In this document: positions 8,550 through 15,221 of the stretch, one piece after another | Layout of the letters: each line of letters starts with the position of its first letter | How positions within the stretch are numbered: position 1 is the stretch's first letter | NCBI GenBank assembly: GCA_002083525.1 | Contig: LWDM01000011.1 | Coordinates: forward strand, 1,722 to 29,109 | Source of the DNA: Proteobacteria bacterium SG_bin9 | GTDB lineage: Bacteria > Pseudomonadota > Alphaproteobacteria > Rhizobiales > Xanthobacteraceae | Direction of reading: 5' to 3' | DNA: 27,388 nt | Notes under the pieces: generated by a model | Seen by the model: the letters and a program-made list of their open reading frames with translations, nothing else | What the model was told of the DNA's origin: nothing | The model's database searches: none | Translations under genes and position numbers: made by a program

Positions 8550-9521
8550 CTAGCCTTGGAACATCTGGCGCGGATCGAACGTGACGATCATGTCCTTCCA
8601 CTGCTCGTAGGTCGCCGGCTGCAGCATGTCGAACGGCTGAGCCTGCAACACCGCGCGCAGCGCCGCATCGGCGGCGGCCTGATAGCGCGGCGAGGTGCCG
8701 CGCGAGACGATCTCCGGCGGCGCCGCGAGGCGCTTCTCCGGCGTCAGCCGGATGCGGATATCGACGATCAGCTCTTCCGGCTTCTCGGTGCCGGCCTGCA
8801 GATTCCAGAGCTTGGTCAGCCGCGCACGCAGCGCGTCGAGTTCGGACTGCGACAGCGTCGCGGCGTTACCGCGTGACGAGCCGAGCGAGGCCTGCGAGTT
8901 CAGCTGCGCGCCGGTCGCGGCTTGCCGCGTCGGCTCGCGCTTGTCGATCAGCGCGGCGATCTTGCTGCGATCGAAGGTGTATTCCTGTTTCGGCTTCGGC
9001 GGAGGCGGCGGCGCGGCTTTGGCCTGCGGCTTCGGCGGCGGCTTCTTGCTCTCGTCCTTCTTCAGCGCCTCGGCGATCGGATCGGTCTTCGGCGGCGGCT
9101 CTTTCTTCTCGAGCGGCTTCGGTTCGTCCTTCGGCTTTTCCTCGGCGACCTGCTTCGGCGGGTCGGGCTTCTTCTCGGCGGGCTTCTCGACCGGCTTCGG
9201 CTGCTCGGGCTCGGAGGCCGCAGTCTGCACCGGCGGCTTCTTCTCGGCGACCTTGCCGACGGCCTCATCGATTGGTTTCGCGTCGGCGACCTTCTCGACC
9301 AGCGGCTTCGGATTTTCTTTCTGCCCGGTCTTCATGCCGGCGGTGATCTTCGAGAGCTGATCGGCGGAGATGATATCGACCGGCATCGACTCGACCGGCG
9401 TCGCTTCGAGCGGACGGGTCGCGAACGTCACGAGGCCCCAGCCGATGACAAGCACATGCAGAAAGATCGAAGCGAACATGCTCCGATCGACCTGCTTCAG
9501 CCTGTCCCAGATTCGCGTCAT
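8550..9521 (-). CDS. tolA: Tol-Pal system protein TolA
   Basis: A 323-residue inner-membrane protein that spans the periplasm and passes force from TolQR to TolB-Pal. One N-terminal helix (about residues 15-35, FASIFLHVLVIGWGLVTFA) anchors it. A long charged region from about 75 to 195 is rich in K, E and P, with many EKP, KKP and PPK units, unlike the alanine-rich helix of E. coli TolA; an extended, partly polyproline structure is likely. The C-terminal domain (from about 230) ends PFDMLQPATYEQWKDMIVTF, typical of TolA/TonB-like C termini. Its ATG overlaps the tolR stop as ATGA (9518-9521), so translation of the two is coupled. Confidence 0.95.
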   Translation of the reverse strand: MTRIWDRLKQVDRSMFASIFLHVLVIGWGLVTFATRPLEATPVESMPVDIISADQLSKITAGMKTGQKENPKPLVEKVADAKPIDEAVGKVAEKKPPVQTAASEPEQPKPVEKPAEKKPDPPKQVAEEKPKDEPKPLEKKEPPPKTDPIAEALKKDESKKPPPKPQAKAAPPPPPKPKQEYTFDRSKIAALIDKREPTRQAATGAQLNSQASLGSSRGNAATLSQSELDALRARLTKLWNLQAGTEKPEELIVDIRIRLTPEKRLAAPPEIVSRGTSPRYQAAADAALRAVLQAQPFDMLQPATYEQWKDMIVTFDPRQMFQG

Positions 9522-9970
9522 GACCCCTGCTCGACCTCCGTCACCAGCGCGAGCCGTTTGAAGCCCGCCCCCGACAGCTGCCCCATCACCCGCGCAACGG
9601 TGCCGTAATCCGCCTTCTTGTCGGCGCGCATGAATATACGCTCATCGAGGCCGCCGCGCGCGTCCGTAATCGCCTTCAATTTCGGCACCAGATCCTTCAC
9701 GTCGACTTCGGTGTCGTTGATGAAAATCTTGCCCTTGATGTCGACCGACAGTTGCAGCGGCTGCTTGTCCTGCTCGATGCTCTTGGCTTGGGTCTGCGGC
9801 AGGTCGAGCGGCACGCCGACCGTCAACAGCGGCGCCGACACCATGAAGATGATGAGCAACACCAGCATGACGTCGACCATCGGCGTCACGTTGATCTCGG
9901 CCATCGGTGCGGCACGCCGGCGGCCGCGGCGTCCGCCGCCGCCTGCTGCTCCCGGTGCGCTCATCCCCAT
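9518..9970 (-). CDS. tolR: Tol-Pal system protein TolR (ExbD family)
   Basis: A 150-residue inner-membrane protein, the ExbD-like partner of TolQ in the proton-driven motor. After an unusual Gly/Arg-rich cytoplasmic tail (residues 7-21) comes NVTPMVDVMLVLLIIFMV, whose Asp in the single membrane helix is the family's proton-path residue. The periplasmic domain ends in the typical ADYGTVARVMGQLSGAGFKRLALVTE. The start at 9970 has GAGGGG about 8 nt upstream, overlapping the tolQ stop; an ATG two codons later is possible. The gene is 12 nt after tolQ and overlaps tolA by 4 nt. Confidence 0.97.
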   Translation of the reverse strand: MGMSAPGAAGGGGRRGRRRAAPMAEINVTPMVDVMLVLLIIFMVSAPLLTVGVPLDLPQTQAKSIEQDKQPLQLSVDIKGKIFINDTEVDVKDLVPKLKAITDARGGLDERIFMRADKKADYGTVARVMGQLSGAGFKRLALVTEVEQGS

Positions 9971-9982
9971 CAGAAGATCCCC

Positions 9983-10681
9983 TCAGCCACGCTCATCGAT
10001 CTGCCGCGACAGAATCGCGGAAAACTCGTCGGCAAACCCCTCCAGCCGCTGGGCCTGCCGGTTCACCTCGGATGTGAACTTATTGTAGAAAATAGTCGCA
10101 GGAATGGCAGCGATAAGGCCGATCGCGGTCGCAAAAAGCGCCTCCGCGATACCCGGGGCGACCACCGCCAGCGAGGTATTCTTGGAGGCGGCGATCGACT
10201 GGAAGCTCGACATGATGCCCCAGACGGTTCCGAACAGGCCGACGAAGGGGCCCGCGGAGCCGACGGTCGCCAGCACCAGCAGCCGCCGTTCCAGCCGCTC
10301 GACCTCGCGGGCGATCGACACGCTCATCACCTTTTCGATGCGCATCTGAAGGCCCGCGACCGAGCGGGTCTGGCTTTCGAACGAGCGTTTCCACTCCCGC
10401 ATGGCCGCAACAAACAGCGCCGCCATCGATTGCGTCGGCTTGCTGGCCAGCGCGCGGTACAGCTCCTCGATCGATTCCCCCGACCAGAAGGCCTGTTCGA
10501 AGCGGTCCATCGAACGGCGGGTGCGCGCGTAGAGGAAGAACTTGTCGATGGCGATCGCCCAGACCCATACCGAGCAGGCGAGCAGACCGAGCATCACGGC
10601 TTTGACGACGAAATGAGCCTGCCAAAACAGCGCAATCAGCGACACGTCGGTGGAAACCGCCGGCAAGTCGGCTGGAGTCAT
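9983..10681 (-). CDS. tolQ: Tol-Pal system protein TolQ (ExbB/MotA family)
   Basis: A 232-residue inner-membrane protein forming the stator of the TolQR motor. Three helices are visible: about residues 25-45 (VVKAVMLGLLACSVWVWAIAI), 130-155 (LLVLATVGSAGPFVGLFGTVWGIM) and 165-195 (VVAPGIAEALFATAIGLIAAIPATIFY), with the ExbB/TolQ motif PFVGLFGTVWGI. The ATG at 10679-10681 has GAGGA about 8 nt upstream; an open frame continues to 10780, but that part is unlike TolQ. It is the first gene of the tolQRAB operon here. Its usual upstream neighbour ybgC lies 14 kb away, so tolQ must carry its own promoter in 10682-10950. Confidence 0.97.
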   Translation of the reverse strand: MTPADLPAVSTDVSLIALFWQAHFVVKAVMLGLLACSVWVWAIAIDKFFLYARTRRSMDRFEQAFWSGESIEELYRALASKPTQSMAALFVAAMREWKRSFESQTRSVAGLQMRIEKVMSVSIAREVERLERRLLVLATVGSAGPFVGLFGTVWGIMSSFQSIAASKNTSLAVVAPGIAEALFATAIGLIAAIPATIFYNKFTSEVNRQAQRLEGFADEFSAILSRQIDERG

Positions 10682-10867
10682 GGCTCTCGTCCTCTGTAAC
10701 CCATCAAAATTCCGAAGCTGCCGTCCGGCCCGGACGCCGTGCGGCGCATCGTGCCGTCCGCACGCCGCCAACCCCTTCATGTCGCTTGGGAAAGCCCGTC
10801 CCTGAGCTTGCGGGAGGCTTCCCCTGCCAACATGTCAAAACGAGGGCCTGGAAGCGGTGTTTACGCC

Positions 10868-10896
10868 CCTTAACCAAACGCTGAACATGGTTAAGG
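10868..10896. repeat. Inverted repeat upstream of tolQ
   Basis: CCTTAACCA (10868-10876) and TGGTTAAGG (10888-10896) are perfect 9-bp arms around 11 nt, about 190 bp before tolQ and just after the 10951-11613 gene. The right arm continues into TTAA-N7-TTAC, one base short of a CtrA-like box. It may be part of the tolQ control region; no T run supports a terminator. Confidence 0.45.
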
Positions 10897-10950
10897 AGGG
10901 GTTACCAAACCCTTCAAATGCCAGCGATTCGCCGTCGCAGCGGCCGGCGG

Positions 10951-11613
10951 TCAGAGGCTGAAGATCGCCTTCTCCAGACCGACGATCCGGGCCAGGGCGC
11001 GGACCTCGTTCTTCTGCGCCTCGTTGAGCTGCCGGAGGAAGGGGCCGACGACCTTCTTCAGCTGCTGCATGTCATCGCCGTCGAGATCGATCGGCAGGCC
11101 GGACGACGGATTGCGCCTGTGCCCTTCGTAGAGCTTGCCAACGACGACGCGCAGCGCGCTCTCGACCGGCGGCCAGTAGCGCTCCTGCGATCGCGTCAAA
11201 CGCAGCCGCGATTTCATGCCGGCGAACGTCTGGTCGCTGATCAGGACATTCGACGTCTTGGGCAGGGGCTTCAGCGTTGGCGCCACATAGGCCGGGCGAA
11301 TGGTCTTGGGGAACGCGAGATAATACTGCGCCGTCTCGAGACTGTGCGTCACCAGTTCGCCCGCCGGCCGTTCCGGGAAACGCAGCCGCAGCTCCGGCGC
11401 CAGCATGTCGCGCTTGCTCTCCGTATTCGGCACCGGGCCGGTTTTCGGACGCTCGGGCTCGGCCAGCAGCAGATCGAAGGTCGACTGCAAATAGCCCCCG
11501 GTATGCGCAGCGACGACACCCGCGGCCGCGGCGCAGACCGTCAGCAACACCAGCACGATTTGGACCGTTCGTCTCACCGGCTCGGCATACCTTGAGTCGT
11601 AAGATCCTCTCAC
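10951..11613 (-). CDS. Membrane-anchored protein with an LTxxQ-like motif, function unknown
   Basis: A 220-residue protein with one N-terminal helix (about residues 15-36, VQIVLVLLTVCAAAAGVVAA) and a predicted periplasmic body. The motif LTRSQ at 139-143, followed by ERYWPPVESALR, resembles the LTxxQ motif found in Spy/CpxP-like and related proteins, though the family match cannot be confirmed by eye. The C-terminal part is helical and charged. Start is a GTG at 11611-11613 with a weak ribosome site; a GTG at codon 13 is an alternative. It lies directly upstream of tolQ on the same strand, separated by about 270 bp, so an envelope role is possible, but this is inference from location. Confidence 0.65.
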   Translation of the reverse strand: MRGSYDSRYAEPVRRTVQIVLVLLTVCAAAAGVVAAHTGGYLQSTFDLLLAEPERPKTGPVPNTESKRDMLAPELRLRFPERPAGELVTHSLETAQYYLAFPKTIRPAYVAPTLKPLPKTSNVLISDQTFAGMKSRLRLTRSQERYWPPVESALRVVVGKLYEGHRRNPSSGLPIDLDGDDMQQLKKVVGPFLRQLNEAQKNEVRALARIVGLEKAIFSL

Positions 11614-11706
11614 CCGCGCCCAGGGCCTTCCAGCCCGGACGCTCCCTGATGCGCCTTAAATAAGGCTTTCCGCGGCCTGTTTCGACCGGATTTCGCGGCC
11701 CGAACG

Positions 11707-11739
11707 GCAAACCGCCCGCCTGCGGGAGCAGACGGGCGG
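11707..11739 (-). terminator. Probable terminator after the DUF2852 gene
   Basis: An 11-bp GC-rich stem (11712-11722 with 11729-11739, one G-T pair) with a 6-nt loop is followed on the minus strand by TTTGCC. The T run is short, so strength is uncertain. It begins about 30 nt past the DUF2852 stop codon. Confidence 0.6.
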
Positions 11740-11769
11740 CCTGAATTCAGTGTCTGGCTACGCCGGACC

Positions 11770-12240
11770 TCAGCCCTGGGCGGGCGGATTGGCTGGCGGT
11801 GTCGGGCGCGACTTGTGCTCGGCCATGAACTGGTCGAACTCGGCCTTGTCCTTGGCGTGACGCAGGCGGTCGAGGAAATCCTTGAACTCGGTCTGCTCTT
11901 CTTCGAGGCGGCGCAGCGTCTCGACGCGGTATTCGTCGAAGGCGCGGTTGCCGCTCGACGGCGCGTAGAAGCCGCGGCGATCGAAGCGATCGCGCATCCG
12001 GTCCATCTTGTACTGCATGCGCTCCATTTTGTGCGCGAAACGGTCAGAGCTCCAGCAACCCATTTTTCTGCTCCCGAGTGTGTAGAAGAGAAGTGCGAGG
12101 CCGATCGGCCACCAGAGAATGAAGCCCAGCACCGTGAGCGCGATCCAACCCGGATGCCACGGTGAATTCATGAAGCCCGGGTGCTGCCGCTCCTCGAAGT
12201 GCGGGCGGCCCCAGCGATCGAAGTCTGCGGTGTTGGACAT
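11770..12240 (-). CDS. DUF2852 family membrane protein
   Basis: A 156-residue protein of the DUF2852 family, common in Hyphomicrobiales and of unknown function. One or two close membrane helices lie at about residues 28-56 (PGWIALTVLGFILWWPIGLALLFYTLG). After that comes a long charged helix with repeating M, R and D (HKMERMQYKMDRMRDRFDRR) and a second (EYRVETLRRLEEEQTEFKDFLDRLRHAKDKAEFDQFM), so a coiled coil at the membrane face is likely. The ATG at 12238-12240 has GGAG about 7 nt upstream; the frame is open to 12372 but the extension lies across an operator. A 21-bp palindrome sits 31-51 nt upstream and matches one over the TetR gene start, so the neighbouring TetR protein probably represses this gene. 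Confidence 0.85.
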   Translation of the reverse strand: MSNTADFDRWGRPHFEERQHPGFMNSPWHPGWIALTVLGFILWWPIGLALLFYTLGSRKMGCWSSDRFAHKMERMQYKMDRMRDRFDRRGFYAPSSGNRAFDEYRVETLRRLEEEQTEFKDFLDRLRHAKDKAEFDQFMAEHKSRPTPPANPPAQG

Positions 12241-12270
12241 GCGTTTCTCCATTGTCCGGCGACTGCCGCC

Positions 12271-12291
12271 GTGAATGTAAATAACATTCAC
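12271..12291. promoter_or_regulatory. Palindromic operator upstream of DUF2852 (TetR-type)
   Basis: GTGAATGT (12271-12278) and ACATTCAC (12284-12291) are perfect 8-bp arms around 5 nt. From 12275 it shares 16 of 19 bases with the palindrome over the start codon of the TetR gene at 12394-13068, and all three differences are transitions. Confidence 0.75.
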
Positions 12292-12393
12292 ATACCTAAA
12301 CTGTTCCCCACTTTTGTCAAGCGGGACCAAGATCGCTTTCCTGGGAAATGGCGTGCCGGACGGAACCCGCAAGTCTGTTCCGGCAAAATGTCC

Positions 12394-13068
12394 TCAGCCT
12401 GACTTGCCGCTCTTCGGCGGGTCGTGGCGATGGAAATCCGTCGGGAATCCAAGGCCCTTGAGGTAGATCAGCACGCCGGCTTCGAGCAGGTCTTCCGCCG
12501 ACATCGGCAGCGGCCGCCGCGCTGAATCGCCGCGGCTGAACAGCGACGCGATGCCGTGCGACAGGGACCAGATATGCAGCGCCATCATCAAGGCCGGCGG
12601 CTTCGTCACGCCCGGCGGCGTGATGGCCACAAGCCGCTCCGATGCTGCGCGAATGATGCTGAAAGCGCGCTCACTTGCGGCCGTCAAATGCGGGTTTAAG
12701 TGCACCGGCACACCCGACTCGAACATCGCCGAATAGAGAGCCGGTTCGTTGCGCGCGAAGGCGAGATACGCGGGACCGAGACGCCCGAATGCGGTCGGCG
12801 TATCCGGCCTGCCTTCGTCCCATGCCGCGTTGAGCGTTGCTTCGAATTGCTCGAAGCCGCGCTGCGCGATGCTCGCGAGCAACTCGTCGCGATCGCGGAA
12901 ATGACGGTACGGAGCGGCTGGACTGACGCCGACAAGACGCGCGGCATCGGCGAAGGAGAAGCCGCCCGGCCCCTTCTCCGCGATCAGCCGCATCGCGGCC
13001 TCCTGCAGCGCCTCTTTCAGATTGCCGTGATGATAGCCCTCACGGCGGGTGTCTTTTCGCCAGCCCAT
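12394..13068 (-). CDS. TetR/AcrR-family regulator (WHG-type C terminus)
   Basis: A 224-residue repressor. The N terminus has the YHHGNLKEALQEAAMRLIAEKG helix and the helix-turn-helix FSFADAARLVGVSPAAPYRHF, both typical of the TetR group with the WHG ligand-binding domain. The C-terminal part (about 90-200) has FARNEPALYSAMFESG and LHIWSLSHGIASLF, usual in this subgroup. The ligand is unknown. The ATG at 13066-13068 lies inside a 21-bp palindrome, so autorepression is likely, and the same motif precedes the DUF2852 gene 153 bp downstream. Together they look like a regulator and its local target, transcribed in the same direction. Confidence 0.9.
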   Translation of the reverse strand: MGWRKDTRREGYHHGNLKEALQEAAMRLIAEKGPGGFSFADAARLVGVSPAAPYRHFRDRDELLASIAQRGFEQFEATLNAAWDEGRPDTPTAFGRLGPAYLAFARNEPALYSAMFESGVPVHLNPHLTAASERAFSIIRAASERLVAITPPGVTKPPALMMALHIWSLSHGIASLFSRGDSARRPLPMSAEDLLEAGVLIYLKGLGFPTDFHRHDPPKSGKSG

Positions 13069-13086
13069 GTAAACGACATTTACATG
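13066..13086. promoter_or_regulatory. Palindromic operator overlapping the TetR start codon
   Basis: CATGTAAA (13066-13073) and TTTACATG (13079-13086) are perfect 8-bp arms around 5 nt; the first three bases are the complement of the start codon. Shared core with 12275-12293: ATGTAAAYRACATTYACAT. Confidence 0.75.
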
Positions 13087-13149
13087 ACTCGGGCAGCCGC
13101 GTCATGTCTCTTTCGGGACAAGGTGAAGGCAGGGTTGCACAACCTCGCT

Positions 13150-13656
13150 TCAGTGAAAGCGGTCGAGAAAGCCCTCGATTGTAAACGTGTGCTTCTGCTC
13201 GAATTGCGGGTCGAACTGCTTCAGCAGCGCCGGCACATCGCCCTCGATGAACATCGGCGCAATCGTCAGCCGCTTGTGCTTGAGCGCAGTGAACGGCCCG
13301 CCGTCTCTGAGGCCCAGATCCGACTTGAGTTGAATCTTCACCCGGCTCGCAACCGCATAGGCCTCGATATCGTCAGCCTTCAGTTTGAACGCGCCGAGGT
13401 GATCGTTGATGATGAGTTCCGATCCCTCGTGACTGATCGAGAACGGTTCCCGCCGCTGAAGCGCCCGCACATACAGCAGCGCCACATACGCGAACCCGAT
13501 GCCGCTGCCGGCGAGCACGACCGTCATCAGCACGTTGACCCAGGTTGCAGGTTGCGTGACCGCGACGATCCCCGCGCCCGCCAGAAGCCCGATGGCGAGG
13601 ACGGCGTAAAGCGCCGCAGCCCCACCGAGCGCATATGCGCCCCCAGCCCGAACCAT
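13150..13656 (-). CDS. Small membrane protein with a PH-like cytoplasmic domain, function unknown
   Basis: A 168-residue protein with two membrane helices in the first 65 residues (ALGGAAALYAVLAIGLLAGAGIVAV and WVNVLMTVVLAGSGIGFAYVALLYV) and a soluble C-terminal domain of beta-rich character (SISHEGSELIINDHLGAFKLKADDIEAYAVAS). This layout resembles STM3941/YcxB-like proteins, but the family is not certain. The ATG at 13654-13656 is preferred because AGGAG lies 7 nt upstream; ATG at 13674 and longer frames up to 13806 are open but less supported. It is divergent from the binding-protein gene that starts at 13806, and its promoter should lie in 13657-13805. Confidence 0.65.
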   Translation of the reverse strand: MVRAGGAYALGGAAALYAVLAIGLLAGAGIVAVTQPATWVNVLMTVVLAGSGIGFAYVALLYVRALQRREPFSISHEGSELIINDHLGAFKLKADDIEAYAVASRVKIQLKSDLGLRDGGPFTALKHKRLTIAPMFIEGDVPALLKQFDPQFEQKHTFTIEGFLDRFH

Positions 13657-13805
13657 GCACGTCTCCTGCGTCATACTTTCTGACTGCAAAATCGGTATCG
13701 CGTTCTCCCTGCGATGCGGTATCAATGCACCAATAACAGAGCGCAGGCCGACCATCATGTCGATGGCGCAGCCGGACGCCGCAACAAAAAAGGGAGGACT
13801 ACCCA

Positions 13806-15035
13806 ATGCAGAAACTGACCTCGCGGTCGGCGGTCACCGCGCTTGCGCTCGCAAGCGTCGCCTTTGCTGTGCCCGCATCCGCGCAAGACAAGACCGTCAA
13901 GCTCGGCGTGCTCAACGATATGACGAGTCTGTACGCCGACATCGGCGGACCGAACTCGCTCCGCGCCGCAAGGATGGCCGTGCAGGATTCCGGCTTGCTC
14001 GAGAAGGGCTGGAAGATCGACGTGCTCTCGGGCGATCACCAGAACAAGCCGGACGTCGGCGTCAACATCGGCCGGCAATGGATCGACGTCGAGAAGGCCG
14101 ACATGATCGTCGACGTGCCGAACTCGGGCGTCGCGCTTGCGGTTGCGAACCTCGCGAAAGAAAAGAACATCGTGATGATCAACTCGGGCGCTGCGTCCGC
14201 CGATCTCACCGGCAAGGCGTGCAACCCGAACTCGGTGACCGTGACCTACGACACCTATATGCTCGCCAACGGCACCGGCAAGGCGCTGACCAAGGCCGGC
14301 GGCGACACCTGGTTCTTCCTGACGTCGGACTATGCGTTCGGTCACGCGCTCGAGCGCGACACCAGCGCAGTCGTCACCGCGACCGGCGGCAAGTCCGTCG
14401 GCGGCGTGCGCCATCCGATCAACACCTCGGACTTCTCGTCGTTCCTGCTGCAGGCGCAGTCGTCGAAGGCCAAGGTCATCGGCCTTGCTAATGCGGGCGG
14501 CGACACCACCAACTCCATCAAGCAGGCGGCCGAATTCGGCATCGTGCAAGGCGGCCAGAAGCTCGCGGCACTGCTGTTGTTCGTCAACGACGTGCACTCG
14601 CTCGGCCTGAAGACTGCGCAAGGCCTGTCGTTCACCGAGTCCTTCTACTGGGATCTGAACGACAAGACCCGCGCCTGGTCGAAGCGCTTCGCGGCGGAAT
14701 CGAAGAACAACGCCATGCCGTCGATGACGGTCGCCGGCGTCTACTCCGGCGTTCGTCACTATCTCAAGGTGATGGAAGCGCTCGGCGGCAATCCGAAGGA
14801 TGGCGCCAAGGTCGTCGCCAAGATGAAGGAGATGCCGGTCGAGGACGATCTGTTCGGCAAAGGCATCATCCGCGCCGACGGCCGCAAGATTCATCCGGCA
14901 TATCTCTTCGAAGTGAAGAAGCCGGAAGAATCCAAGTATCCGTGGGACTACTACAAGGTTGTTGCGACCATCCCGGCCGAAGACGCGGCCCGTCCGCTGG
15001 AATCCAGCGAATGCCCGATGGTCAACAAGAAGTAA
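13806..15035 (+). CDS. Periplasmic branched-chain amino acid type ABC transporter binding protein
   Basis: A 409-residue type I periplasmic binding protein of the LivJ/LivK/AmiC group. A Sec signal peptide covers residues 1-26 (ending PASA before Q27), then KTVKLGVLNDMTSLYADIGGPNSLRAARMAVQD, the usual first strand and helix. Later segments such as ADMIVDVPNSGVALAVANLAKEKNIVMIN and DTWFFLTSDYAFGHALERD fit the two-lobed fold. GGAGG lies about 8 nt before the ATG. No permease or ATPase gene is nearby, so it is an orphan; it may serve a transporter elsewhere or act with a sensor. The ligand cannot be told by eye: related proteins bind branched-chain amino acids, amides, urea or aromatic acids. 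A strong terminator follows. Confidence 0.92.
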   Translation: MQKLTSRSAVTALALASVAFAVPASAQDKTVKLGVLNDMTSLYADIGGPNSLRAARMAVQDSGLLEKGWKIDVLSGDHQNKPDVGVNIGRQWIDVEKADMIVDVPNSGVALAVANLAKEKNIVMINSGAASADLTGKACNPNSVTVTYDTYMLANGTGKALTKAGGDTWFFLTSDYAFGHALERDTSAVVTATGGKSVGGVRHPINTSDFSSFLLQAQSSKAKVIGLANAGGDTTNSIKQAAEFGIVQGGQKLAALLLFVNDVHSLGLKTAQGLSFTESFYWDLNDKTRAWSKRFAAESKNNAMPSMTVAGVYSGVRHYLKVMEALGGNPKDGAKVVAKMKEMPVEDDLFGKGIIRADGRKIHPAYLFEVKKPEESKYPWDYYKVVATIPAEDAARPLESSECPMVNKK

Positions 15036-15058
15036 ACGGCACGATCGACATCGATACT

Positions 15059-15088
15059 CAAGCCCCGGCAATGCCGGGGCTTTTTCTT
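15059..15088 (+). terminator. Strong rho-independent terminator after the binding-protein gene
   Basis: A perfect 9-bp GC-rich stem (AGCCCCGGC at 15061-15069 with its complement at 15073-15081) and a 3-nt loop are followed by TTTTTCTTT. It starts 25 nt past the stop codon. Confidence 0.93.
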
Positions 15089-15221
15089 TGGCGCGCCTTC
15101 GCGCGGTCACATCCGTGAAGGAACCGTTAACCGTCTTCGGTAGCAATCCGTACGTGCAATTCCCCTAGCTTCAGCCGCTGGTGCGCCCAGAAAAGGTGCG
15201 CGAATGGGGATGCGTTAAAAA

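Noticed and set aside
8990..9300. Repetitive GGCTTCGG-type stretches
   Set aside because: They are codon repeats for the Lys/Pro/Glu-rich arm of TolA, not a DNA repeat element.
13755..15146. Minus-strand open frame opposite the binding-protein gene
   Set aside because: Mirror frame of a gene with clear signal peptide and family features; no recognisable domain of its own.
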